A program made the position numbers and the translations under genes. 64,000 nt of DNA from assembly GCF_020536995.1 (NCBI RefSeq), contig NC_068356.1:26888972-26952971 (forward strand), in the 5' to 3' direction. Below are positions 37,445 through 48,271 of this stretch, piece after piece. Every line of letters begins with the position of its first letter. Positions within the stretch are counted from its first letter, which is position 1. The notes below the pieces were generated by a model. That model saw nothing but the letters and a program-made list of their open reading frames with translations, searched no databases and was not told the origin of the DNA. Source of the stretch: Dreissena polymorpha. Taxonomy: Eukaryota > Mollusca > Bivalvia > Myida > Dreissenidae.

Positions 37445-37841
37445 CAGGGCTTTTTTTCCTTCTTTGGGACCCGCCGAAAATCGGCCCTTTCCCCTCAGAT
37501 TTTTTTTCCCCTCAGCAGGTAAATTTTCCCCCAGACTTCAATTTTTTCCCCTAAAAAAAAAAAATATTTTTTTTTTTTTTTTTTTTTTGTAAACTTTAAA
37601 TACATAAGTTAACCTGATCCAGTGTAGAAAATATAACATATTGCATAATTAAATTATCTGTTGCCTTGATTTTGTTTTAAAAACAGCAAAATATGTTGAA
37701 TTGATTATTTAAGACTTTCCTTATTTTCCCCAAAATCCGGCGTTTCGCGTGATTTTTTCCCCCAAAATCCGACATTTTGCGCGATTTTTTTCCCCTCAAA
37801 AAAGGCCAGGCCCTTTCCCCAAAATCAGATAAAAACCCCTG
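37445..37841. mobile_element. 397-bp TIR element inserted in an F7 unit
   Basis: The left end is CAGGGCTTTTTTTCC and the right end GATAAAAACCCCTG. It is flanked by a direct repeat AAATT (37440-37444 and 37842-37846). Neighbouring F7 units read CCAAATTTTCAATT without interruption, which confirms the insertion and a 5-bp duplication. The interior has paired TTTCCCC-rich blocks and a T/A homopolymer run. It is hAT-like by termini only. Confidence 0.75.
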
Positions 37842-38605
37842 AAATTTTCAATTTTCTAAGTATAAAAAGGGCACATAATTCTGTAAAAAATGCCAGTCAG
37901 AGTTACATAACTTTGCCTGCACAGTCCCCTTACGATAGTTAGTAAGTGTTGCAAGTATGAAAGGCTTTTGAAAGCAATGGCTTTTATACTTTAGGAAATA
38001 AGTTGACCTAAATACAAAACTTAACCAAATTTTCAATTTTCTAAGTACATAAAGGGCACATAATTCCGTCAAAATGCCAGTCAGAGTTACATAATTTTGC
38101 CTGCACAGCCCCCATACGATAGTAAGTGTTGCAAGTATGAAAGCAATGGCTTTGATACTTTAGGGAAAAAGTGGACCTCAACACAAAACTTAACCAAATT
38201 TTCAATTTTCTAAGTATATAAAGGGCACATAATTCTGTCAAAATTCCAGTCAGAGTTACATAACTTTGCCTGCACAGTCCCCTTATGATAATTAGTAAGT
38301 GTTGCAAGTATGAAAGCAAAAGCTTTGATACTTAAGGAATAAAATGGACCTAAACACAAAACTTAACCAAAATTTTCAATTTTCTAAGTATAAAAAGGGC
38401 ACGTAATTCTGTCAAAATGCAAGCCAGATTTATCTAACTTTGCCTACCCAGTCCCCTCATGATAGTAAGTTAGTGTACCAAGTTTGAATGCAATAGCATT
38501 GATACTTTATGAGAAAAGTGTACCTAAACGCAAAACTTAACCGGACGCCGACACCGATACCGACGCCAAGGTGATGACAATAGCTCATATTTTCTTTTCA
38601 AAAAA

Positions 38606-38867
38606 TAGATCACCTAAAAATGAACAACTTCACTTCCCAAGTTAAGTCCAAACAACACTATTGAATTTTCTAATAAAAAAGTTTCTGGTCCCATTCCTAA
38701 AAAGATGGGAAAAATACCGTGCACTTGCTCTGAAAATGTGTGCTTGAGCTTGATACATGTTTAAAATTTCGCTGTTGTCTTTGTTATTGAAATCCTACAA
38801 TAGAACCATTTATTGTTGCCCTAAAAATAGATAAGGTTTCAACAATTTTTTCTGAAATACTCATGTT
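38606..38867. other. Unassigned spacer
   Basis: Between the F7 tail and the LINE tail; nothing recognised. Confidence 0.4.
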
Positions 38868-41710
38868 CTTGATTTACCTTGATTTACCTTGATCTTCGGG
38901 CCGTAATATTAGACAAAGTCTATCGTGGCCCCTCTTCTTTAAAATGTTTATACGCGACATAGAGTGCGCTACACAGTTGATTAAAATTTTTTCTTATTCC
39001 AGTTCTCTTTGTTCAAATGCGATTTGAACACATTCAGGGATGTTGCAGAGACATTTTCTTCTGAAAGGGCATTCCACATGTTCACTGTCCTAGCTCCAAA
39101 TTAATTTAGCTTTACATTATGATGACACTTTTTTTTTATGAATTTTAGGTGATGACCTCTCAAATCCCCTTGAGCCAAGTTAAATATATTGCTCCATTTT
39201 AGGTCGTCCAATCCGTAAATAGACTTATACAGAGTAATCATATCACTCCTATCTCTTCGGTACTCCAGAGTTGGTAGACCAAGGAATTTTAGTCTTTCTT
39301 CATATGGGAGGGTAGAACATGCAGGAACCAGTCGTGTAGCTCTCCTCTGAACATCCTCAATCTTTTTAATGTCCTTTTTAAGATATGGCGACCACACATT
39401 TGATCCATATTCAAGAATAGGCCTAACTAATGATTTATAGAGAGGAAGCAACATTTCCGTTTCCATGTATTCGAAAGATCTGTGAATAAGTCCTAGTACT
39501 CTCTGTGCCTTAGAAGTAATGTTTGATATGTGCTCTCCAAAATGTAAATTTTCATTGAAAGTCACTCCCAGGTCCTTTTCAGATTGTGCCAAGTCCAGGT
39601 GTATGAAATTTCCATCTTTATCGAGCATTGAATACCTATGCCTTTCATTAGTAGATCCTATATGCATGACTTTGCATTTTTTGGCATTGAAAGAAAGCTT
39701 CCATTTCGAACTCCAGTCACATAGGTTGTCCAGATCTTGCTGCAATTCATCACATTGAGTAGTGGTATTAACATTTGAGTAAATCTTGGTATCATCCGCA
39801 AAAATTTTGACTATTCCATTGACAACATCTGGCAGGTCATTTATAAAGCAAAGAAAAAGTACAGGACCCAGAACGCTTCCTTGTGGAACTCCGCTTATGA
39901 CTTTAGACCAATTGGACGTTGCTGGGCCTATCCTTACACATTGAGATCGTGCTGTTAGAAAATTCTCAAACCAATTCAGGGTAACACCATGCACACCCAG
40001 ACAATTTAGTTTAAATAAGAGCCTATCATGTGCCACGCTGTCAAAGGCTTTGCTGAAATCTAGATAAATAACATCTATAGGGGATCCTTCATCAACACTT
40101 TCAGCCCATCTGTCGAGAATTTCCAGTAATTGAATATTACATGAACGTTTAGGACAAAAACCATACTAATTGATCGAAAGTAGGTTCATATTTAACAAGT
40201 ATGACATTAATTTATCCCGGATGATTTTTTCACAAAGTTTACACACAACAGATGTCAAACTCACAAGTCTATAATTCGATGGTTATTTCTTATTACCAGA
40301 TTTAAATATTGTTGCTACAGTAGCCTTCTTCCAATCATCTGGCAATTTTCCTTTTATTAGTGATTCCCTAAATATCATATGCAGAGGTTTTAAAATGTGT
40401 CCTTGTGTTTCAAATAAAACCTTTGGATGAAGACCATCTGGACCAGGTGATTTATCAGGTTTTAAGGTTTTCAACACTTTTTGAACAACACTAATGGATA
40501 TCTCAAAATCACTCATAGAAAACGGTATGTCGTTTGGCACTTCCTCATTAAATGCTTCACTTCTTACAAACACACTACTAAAAAAAGAATTCATGACTTC
40601 TGCTTTCTCAAAATCTGACTTTGCTTCTGAACCGTCTGCTCTTTTAATGATACTTATACTGTCTCTCGTTTTTCTCTTAGAATTCACATACTTCCAGAAC
40701 GATTTGTTGTTTCATTTTATTTCCTTGGCGATTTTCCTTTCATAGTCTCTTTTAGCGTCCTTAACAGTGGATGAACTCTCATTTTTGGTTAAGGCGTAGA
40801 CAGCATAGTTCTCCCTGTTTCTCGAATATTTGTACTGCTTCCACGCTTTATTTTTCTTTAAAAATGCTTCCTTGCACTTTTTGTTGAACCATAGGGGGTT
40901 TCTCTTGTGTTTATCATTCCGTTTTCTCTTAGGTACATATTTATTGACAAGATCAGTAAGCGAGATCTTAAAAAAATACCACATTTCATCTATATCCTTA
41001 TCTTTCATATTGTCCCAGTCTATTTGAGCTAATTCTCTGTTGATAGCGTCATAATCCCCTTTATAGAACTGATAACTTTCCGAAACTTCCTCTCCTGTGT
41101 AGTAAAGGGCTAATTGAAAGTTTAAAACAGAATGGTCACTTAAACCAATGGGTGGTTGAATGCTTAAAGAATCCTGGTCAATCATGGTCTCTTCGTTTGT
41201 GAAAACAAGATCCAAACAACTTGGAGTTTGACCCTCTCGATTTCTAGTGAAAGTCTTGATATGTTGATGTAAATAATTATCCAAAGAGCAATCCAAGAAT
41301 CTCGTTCCAGAGGCATTGATTGCGTAATTACTGTTTCAGTTTTCCTAATCTATATCCTTGTAATTGAAATCACCCAATAACATGTAATGACTGTAGTTAA
41401 GTGCACAGGACTGGGTTATAAGCTTTAAAAGTCTCTCATTATTGGCCTCAGTAGATGATGGGTTACGATAAATCACTCCAATAAGTATCTTATCATCGTC
41501 TTTCAGGATTATTTCACACCACACATTTTCATCAAAATGTATGTCTTCAAACAAGTCAATCTTTGTAGCTTTAAGGTTTTTTCTCATTAACAATATGACA
41601 CCACGCTTACCATTATGACTTGGCAGGAAAATATTTTAATTTAAAAATGACAAGTTATAAATATTATATTTGTCATAACTGACCTTCGGGAATACTTCAC
41701 ATAGTCCTGC
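38868..41710 (-). mobile_element. CR1-like LINE, 5'-truncated
   Basis: The element is read on the minus strand from about 41710 to a short tandem tail of ATCAAGGTAA units at 38869-38893. It carries most of an apurinic-type endonuclease, the linker, a reverse transcriptase and a C-terminal region. The 5' UTR, any ORF1 and the first part of the endonuclease are missing, as is usual for LINE insertions. Its 5' limit lies close to the TA-flanked element at 41773. The words NYRLVSLTSV, GVPQGSVLGP and DVQRRATRLVP place it in the CR1 group of the Jockey superfamily. Confidence 0.85.
38981..41710 (-). pseudogene. LINE endonuclease-reverse transcriptase ORF with in-frame stops
   Basis: A single frame runs the whole 2.7 kb. 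In order it shows EVFPKVSYDKYN and YMLLGDFN (endonuclease), then GLSDHSVLNF (endonuclease SDH motif), KPDKSPGPDGLHPKVL, YRLVSLTSVVCKL, YLDFSKAFDSVAHDRL, GVPQGSVLGP, the catalytic FADD box (IFADDTKIY) and LGLPTLEYRRDRSDM near the C-terminus, ending NKKKF and TAA (38981-38983). Internal stops lie at 41636-41638, 41345-41347, 41336-41338, 40712-40714, 40283-40285, 40166-40168 and 39101-39103. No frameshift was found. It is a dead copy. Confidence 0.85.
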
Positions 41711-42100
41711 TGCAATTATTTTACATAAATCGTATACAAGAATTAAAAATACATTGATTAATAATCATATTACCTAATTGCTCTATGTTTTCGGACACTT
41801 AAAAATAATTAAGCGTCAATTGTATCAACGACTACCGGTAATAGCACGCGCTTGTAAAATACCATGCCGTATAGTATAAATTACAGTTATATATTTTTGC
41901 ACTGCATTTTAAATAATTTTAAATGCTTTATTTATTTGACAGAAAGTTACTGCAAGGTTGTACTTTGACCAACGAGTTCAAAGATGAGCATGTTATGTAC
42001 CGATACTCGCTAGTATGAACCTTTAATTAACGCATTAAAAAAGCAAACTATAATTTCTTTGTTTGGTCATTTCCGATAATTGTTGTCTTACTCCTTCCAT

Positions 42101-42209
42101 TGGTTGTAAAACCCCTTGATCGAAGTGTCATTAGATATCGCAGGGACATATTTTGTTTGTATAGGTCCCTGGATATCGAAAACAGGACCGAAATTTGGTT
42201 AAATAACGC
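42101..42209. repeat. Direct repeat of 42676-42750, plus a tiny hairpin insertion
   Basis: 42101-42140 (TGGTTGTAAAACCCCTTGAT and following) recurs at 42676-42715. 42173-42209 recurs at about 42711-42746. The first copy has 38 extra bases: a 31-bp segment with CAGGGAC and GTCCCTG ends (42141-42171), plus a second GATATCG after it. Confidence 0.75.
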
Positions 42210-42300
42210 AGTGAATGAAAGAGTGTGAGTTAATTGGTAGTTATAAATAGAGAATCAACACATATTTTTATAACAAGGGAATACCAAATCGGAAAAGAAA
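42208..42300. repeat. 93-bp direct repeat of 43128-43220
   Basis: The two segments, both with AGTTAATTGGTAGTTATAAA and GAATCAACACATATTTTTAT, differ at only a few positions and are 920 bp apart. The first copy lies inside the TA-flanked element, the second outside it. Confidence 0.75.
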
Positions 42301-43292
42301 ATATCATGGACGAACCATCTTTTGAACCTCTTAATTTTTGACATGTCAATTCGACTAAAATATAATATTGAAATTAGTGAAACATATTAATTAGTACTTT
42401 ATTTGATAAGTAACTTGTTTCTACATGGCTGGCAACTTTAATTGCTATGTAAATCCTCTTTTGATAACAGATTTTTGCAAGTTTCCAGCACATCCATATC
42501 ATGTAAAACTATCAATGTTAATTGGCACTACCCATGGTAATCGTCATAACGCTTATTATACTATCGGGCGAAACCATTGTTTAATATGAGCTTACAAGGA
42601 TATTTACCCAATAACGCAAATGTAATGGTCCGTTGCCCCTCAGGCATGCACCTGCCATGTTTTAAGATGTTAATCTGGTTGTAAAACCCCTTGATCGAAG
42701 TGTCATTAGATATCGAAAACAGGACCGAAATTTGGTAAAATAACGCTGTAAAATATACTGTCCGAAAACTTAGAGACATCAATTATGGACGAAAACTCGT
42801 GTGTCCGAAAATTAAGAGTCACGAAAAATAATTTGTTATGCTAAAAAAAGGGGGTGTCCGAAAACTTAGAGTGTCCGAAAACATAGAGTTATTACGGTAG
42901 GTTTCTGTCGAATGTAAACAACATGAGTCTGAATATGAATTGATAGTGGGTACTAGATAATGACTCTTTAGACTTTACCTGGTCCTTAAATCAAGCTCCT
43001 TTCGAGTGTCGGAGTTCCATCTAAGACGATTTGTTTGTTGAAGATAATCACAAGCACAAAGCAATAGAAGAACAGATCATGCATAAAACAATAATAAGAT
43101 TCATTCAGTTTCTCAAATGATGTCTTAGCAGTGAATGCAAGAGTGTAAGTTAATTGGTAGTTATAAATAGAGAATCAACACATATTTTTATAACAAGGAA
43201 ATACCGAATCGGAAAAGAAATTAAATCGGAAAGAAGTATAAAATACGACTTTCTACATGAACAACTATATGAAATCCATACCTACGAAAATT

Positions 43293-43355
43293 AATCGTGA
43301 TATAACGACTATCTACGGAACCAACAATCGTGATATAACGACTATCTACGGAACC
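43293..43355. repeat. 33-bp tandem duplication
   Basis: AATCGTGATATAACGACTAT and the ten bases after it occur twice, at 43293-43322 and 43326-43355. Confidence 0.75.
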
Positions 43356-44157
43356 CAGATTTCAGGAATAAATCGTCTGCTTATTCAAAGTGCAATGAAA
43401 ACGCACGAACCTTATTGGAAGCGTTGTTGTTAGTGAACTTTCTTGGTGTGTTTTTTAATAAATATTAATATGCTTATATAAATTATAATGTTAATTTCCT
43501 ACTGTTTTATAATGTTATGTGGCTGCTTAAAAAGCAGCTCTCAAAATTAGTTAGTATTAATTAAACATAGATTTGACGTTAGCTCCGTGACTAGCAAATG
43601 TCTTCCCAAGAAAGACACAAAATTTGTCAGTTTGAGATTTAATACAATAACATCAACGCCAATAAACAGAGACGTGTAAAATACTGTTTGATTTTTAGAA
43701 ACAGTATATATTTTTCATTTTTATTTATTTGCAAGGTATTCATAAAACATTATTTATGTTTAAGACACACAATATTTAAGTTGTATAGTTTTCGTCTATT
43801 ATAATATATTCGGATAGAAAATTATATAAGAGGTTTAATAGATAATAGATACTGATAAGATTTTTAATAATTACATATTCACTCAAACGTCTTATTTATG
43901 TGGATCATTTATGTGGTGGAAACCACAAACTCTTAATTATAGTTAATTTCTTATTTCATTTAATTCCCAATTAAAATTCTGCATCTGACATCTGTTCAAT
44001 TGACGTTCAGGCAGCTGTTATTTTTTCTCAATTCCCACAAATGGTTAAATTCATTAACCAATTAGGTGATTAATATGTTTATTTACAGACAAATTTTATC
44101 TGAATAATTACTGTTATAGGTATTTTCCATCAAAAATCAGTTTTAAATGCATAGGTT
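43356..44157. other. AT-rich unassigned sequence
   Basis: No gene or repeat recognised. Confidence 0.4.
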
Positions 44158-44411
44158 CAGGGCCCTCAATCTATCAAATCTGCCGCCAAATTTCAGCGGC
44201 AGTCCCCCACCTGAAAAGTATATTTTTTACCCTCAAATAATTTTTAAAAACATTTCACTGATTTATAGTTGAAAATTGACCGTTTTTCGCGCACTGAACT
44301 ATCTACGATTATTTTGTTCCAATGTAATTGGTGCTATGTATCCTTAATCGATTAGATGCTCAATAAAACATCGGTGGAAAAAACACCCATACGATCAAGA
44401 ATAGCTGGAAG

Positions 44412-44731
44412 GTGAAGGTCAAAACAACATCATGTCTCATGACAGCAAGTCTTATAGTAAAAAATTCAATAGTAAAACATTCGTCAAATGTAAAAAAAAA
44501 AGATCTTCTGTTCAAACAACAGTCCTTTGCCCAGTCAGATGCATTTTGTTCCACTAGTACTACTAGTCATGATGCTAGTGAAGATGCCATGTGTTCCTTG
44601 ATGAACAGTGTTTGTACCCCACTGCACGCTAGTTTAAAACAAGAAACTTTAGAAAATGTCATGCAAATTGTGCACAGTGGCCAGGATCAGCTCACAGATG
44701 CCCAACGGGACACAGCACTAGCTTGTTTGAA
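44412..44731 (+). CDS. Coding-looking fragment of unknown identity
   Basis: From about 44412 an open frame runs until it enters the left end of the transposon at 44733. The part after 44512 has balanced composition: SFAQSDAFCSTSTTSH, CSLMNSVCTPLHASLK, and ENVMQIVHSGQDQL before TDAQRDTALACLK. An acceptor-like TTCTGTTCAAACAACAG precedes that part. I do not recognise the protein. It could be an exon of a host gene interrupted by the insertion, or a transposase remnant, because it lies between CAGGGCCCTCA (44158) and a possible inverted partner near 46537-46547. The downstream amino acids come from the transposon. Confidence 0.3.
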
Positions 44732-44732
44732 G

Positions 44733-46344
44733 CTGGGTTCCCACTGCCTATCAGATCAACTCAATCAAGCCCAAATAAGCGGTCGGGTACTAGTCTGGTT
44801 CGGTCGGCATGAGTGGTCGGGTGCGTCGGAAAGGTTGGCATTGGTTGGGCTTCTTACCCGATATTTTTTTACATGTCAAAAAATATCGAGTAGCGTTCGA
44901 GTAGGAAATGGATCGAGAAGCGCTCGGGAAGTGGTTGTGTATTAGTCTAGTAGAAGATCGAATTGATTGTGAAGCAATCGTGTTGCGATAAGATTGACAT
45001 CTTTTACATGATCTTTACCCTATCTGCTCGACATCTACCCGAGTTATTTAAGATTGCAACACGATCCACTCGACCTCAGTGTTCTGCCGTGGATGCTCCC
45101 TTGCGTCATTGGCGCAAAAATAAAAGATTTGTCCCCACCCGTTTTCCGTATATGGGTCTGCGAGCGCACAGGAATTAGTAATAAAAACTAATCAATGAAA
45201 TTGGTAAGTCGGTAAAGTAATCGAGTGAGTGTGTAATCAACACGAATTATTTCATTGGACGTGACGTCATTTTGCAGCCAATGGTAAATTTACTTTAATA
45301 ACACTTTATTGCATTGGTAAGTTGAGATTATAACAACCAATCAAAATGGCGGACAGTGACCGGCCGAAGAAAACAAAATCCATTTTAGTTTTTGTCCTCC
45401 GGCAAGTAAAATTAGAAAATATGACGAGAATAATAACAACACCCCAACAGAGTCTCCCCAAGTCCCAACATCGTTAAGCAATGACTAAAAAGTCTACCCC
45501 TGGCCCTAAACATACGTTCCAAGCAAATTGGCTTCGAAAATTGTCTTGGTCACTGTTTGACAACAACAAAATGACATACACTTTGCGCATAAAGCCCAAA
45601 AAAACGCCTTTACTATCGGTAATTCTAATTATCGAACAAGTACTTTGACACGCAATGCTGAGTTCAATGACCATAAATCTGTTGAAAGTTTTGTAAATAT
45701 GATGACTATTGTTTGACAGTTTTAAAAAGTTTTTAAAATATTCATGGTTGAATTAGAATGTTACCTCCTGTGGAAAACAAGCAAATTTGAGAGTGCATGT
45801 ATAAAAATATAATTAGTTTCTGAAAATTAAATTCTGCTACAGTAACAAATATATTTCTCTGTCCCCATATTTTTCCTTTTTGTGCCCACTTTTTTAACAC
45901 TAAAGGGTCCATGTCCTCAACAGTAAAAATTCACGGCAGAACACTGCGACCTCTATTCGATTTGATGTACAGATTTACTAGACTGCTAGCTGACGGCTTC
46001 TGGACTGTAAACGATCACTACCCGATTGCTATTCGACCATACATGAACTCATGTCCCTTACACAAAACTCACGTGCAAAAGGATCTGGTCGTGTGAAGAT
46101 CTGGTGGTAATCGAGCAGAGGTCCACTTGGTCGAGCTGAGATCGTATAGGGCTTGCGTATAGGTCGAGATGATTGATCGGAAAGATGGTTGAGTGGACGT
46201 CGTGAATGAGTCGTGTGGGGGACGTGTGTTATCGACAAGAGGTCGAGAAGAAGTCGTGTTTACCCTTTTTAGTCGAGCTTCGTAAGGTTTGGTCGGGAAA
46301 TTTCGGTGATCGAGCGTATCTGATCGGCAGTGGGAACCCAGCTT
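44733..46344. mobile_element. TIR DNA transposon, about 1.6 kb
   Basis: The left end AGCTGGGTTCCCACTGCC (44733) followed by TATCAGAT matches the reverse complement of the right end near 46318-46344 (ATCTGATCGGCAGTGGGAAC followed by CCAGCT) with one mismatch over about 26 bp. The interior is rich in GGTCGGG, GGTCGAG and TCGAGT words on both halves. No transposase was recognised. The host duplication is unclear. Confidence 0.75.
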
Positions 46345-46547
46345 TAGGAACTTAAATAAGATTACCGGTACTGTTATATAGATTGCGTAAAAGTCCAACA
46401 TTCTGTCCTATAGACAGTCAAATATATAGAAATATATGTTTATAACAGTTAAACATAGTTGTTTTTTATTATAAAATTCCCCCATTTACAAAAAATTCCC
46501 CCTCCTTAGGGCTATGGACCCCTTCCCCCAAAATAGTGTGAGGGCGC

Positions 46548-46737
46548 TGAGGGTAACTTACCCTGGGGTTGATCAATTTTATCTTTGAAGTTTGTAAAGA
46601 TATGTTTAGTTTGACATGATGTTAGACTTTGTTGCAAACAATGTATATTTGGTACACAAAATAAATATAAAATGTTAACAAATATTAGTGCACGATGTAT
46701 TAAGATATATAACAGTATCAATTACTTTTACTGACGT
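46548..46737. other. Unassigned sequence
   Basis: Short stretch after a C-rich segment; nothing recognised. Confidence 0.35.
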
Positions 46738-46904
46738 CCAAAAACTTTAACATTGGCCATAACTTTTGCAATTTTGCAGATACCAACTTGATTTTTGGCA
46801 TGCATGTGTATCTTATGAAGGGAAGTAATAAGTTTTAAAGAGGGATAATTACTATTTTATATCATTTGGCAGGTACAGATCATTTTCACCAGGGAAGTTA
46901 TATT

Positions 46905-48198
46905 TTTATGCCCCCTTTTGAAGAAGAGGGGGAATATTGCTTTGCACATGTCGGTCGGTCCGTCCATCCACCAGGTGGTTTCCGGATGATAACTCAAGAA
47001 CGCTTGGGCCTAGGATCATGAAACTTTATAGGTACATTGATCATGACTCGCAGATGACCCCTATTGATTTTGAGGTCACTAGGTCAAAAGTCAAGGTCAC
47101 GGTGACCCGAAATAGTAAAATGGTTTCCGGATGATAACTCAAGAACGCATACGCCTAGGATTATAAAACTTCATCGTTAGATAGATCATGACTCGCAGAT
47201 GATCCCTATTGATTTTGAGGTCACTAGGTCAAAGGTCAAGGTCACGGTGACCCGAAATAGTAAAATGGTTTTCGGATGATAACTCAAGAACGCATACGCC
47301 TAGGATCATGAAACTTCATAGGTAGATTGATCATGACTCGCAGATGACCCCTATTGATTTTGAGGTCACAAGGTCAAAGGTCAAGGTCACGGTGAGCCGA
47401 AATAGTAAAATGGTTTTCGGATGATAACTCAAGAACGCATATGCCTAGGATTATGAAACTTCATAGGTACATTGATCATGAATCGCAGATGACCCCTATT
47501 GATTTTGAGGTCACTAGGTCAAAGGTCAAGGTCATGGTGACCCAAAATTGTAAAATGTTTTTCGGATGATAACTCAAGAACGCATATGCCTAGGATCATG
47601 AAACTTCATGGGTAGATTGATCATGACTCGCAGATGACGGCTATTGATTTTGAGGTCACTAGGTCAAAGGTCACAGTGACCCAAAATAGTAAAATGGTTT
47701 TTTGGATGATAACTCAAGAACGCATATGCCTAGGATTATGAAACTTCATGGGTAGACTGATCATGACTCGCAGATGACCCCTTTTGATTTTGAGGTCACT
47801 AGGTCAAAGCTCAAGGTCACGGTGACCTGAAATAGTTAAATGGTTTCCGGATGATAACTCAAGAGCGCTTACGCCTAGGATCATGAAACTTCATAGGTAC
47901 ATTGATCATGACTCACAGATGACCCATATTGATTTTCAGGTCACTACGTCAAAGGTCAAGGTCACGGTGACCGGAAACAGTAAAATTGTGTCCGGATGAT
48001 AACTCAAGAACGCTTTTGCCTAGGATCATGACACTTCATAGGTACATTGATCATGACTCGCAGATGACCCCTATTGATTTTCAGGTCACTAGGTCAAAGG
48101 TCAAGGTCACAGTGACAAAAAACGTATTCACACAATGGCTGCCACTACAATGGACAGCCCATATGGGGGGCATGCATGTTTTACAAACAGCCCTTGTT
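46905..48198 (-). mobile_element. F2 element, about eight units
   Basis: On the plus strand it appears as ATGCCCCCTTTTGAAGAAG (terminal hairpin) through to CAGCCCTTGTTT (head, 48187-48198). Each unit holds a cluster of AGGTCA half-sites, with a very clean example at 47218-47252. It sits inside an F4 element. Confidence 0.85.
47218..47252 (+). promoter_or_regulatory. Cluster of AGGTCA half-sites (DR2, DR1, DR0, IR3)
   Basis: Four AGGTCA half-sites start at 47218, 47226, 47233 and 47239, with spacings of 2, 1 and 0 bases. The last overlaps GGTCACGGTGACC (47240-47252), which fits the GGTCANNNTGACC palindrome. Such arrangements are known binding patterns of RXR-type heterodimers, HNF4/COUP-like receptors, ERR/NR5A monomers (TCAAGGTCA) and oestrogen-receptor-like dimers. 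Occupancy is not shown; the cluster is a repeat-unit feature present dozens of times in the window. Confidence 0.5.
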
Positions 48199-48271
48199 TA
48201 CAGGGATATAAAAAAAAATTAAAGCGGCACAGTAGGGGGCATTGTGTTTCTGGCAAACACATCTCTTGTTA

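Larger units (their letters stand above)
34166..38605 (+). mobile_element. F8/F7 composite host element with nested insertions
   Basis: The head ACAAGAGCACAGCCTTGCGG (34166) is followed by two related G-rich units (about 34250-34400 and 35840-36000) that flank an F4 array. After about 36020 a different ~180-bp unit appears: AGGGCCATAATTC, CAGTCAGAGTTAC, CCTTACGATAGTTAGTAAGT, then AACTTAACCAAATTTTCAAT. It is repeated about six times to 38540. The tail GACGCCGACACCGATACCG and a weak GCTCAT...ATAGATCACCT hairpin close the element. Treating this as one host element is an inference. Confidence 0.5.
41773..42897. mobile_element. TA-flanked TIR element (Tc1/mariner-like), non-autonomous
   Basis: The left end reads CTCTATGTTTTCGGACAC (41781-41798) and the right end GTGTCCGAAAACATAGAG (42871-42888). 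The similarity extends outward to flanking TA dinucleotides (41771-41772 and 42898-42899). Extra copies of GTCCGAAAACTTAGAG lie inside the right end. No transposase is encoded. A short hairpin insertion is found at 42141-42171. Confidence 0.7.
46738..48271 (-). mobile_element. F4 element split by an F2 insertion
   Basis: On the minus strand the head ACAAGAGATGTGTTTGCCAG (from 48271) and box X ATGCCCCCT are followed by an F2 element. The F4 body resumes at 46904 and runs to about 46738 with ACACATGCATGCCA, CAAAAGTTATGGCC and AATGTTAAAGTTTT words. Confidence 0.65.

Noticed and set aside
46937-48222. Recurring peptides of the type [20 protein letters not shown] in many places
   Set aside because: They are translations of F2 repeat units, appear on whichever strand the element lies, and are broken at every unit boundary.
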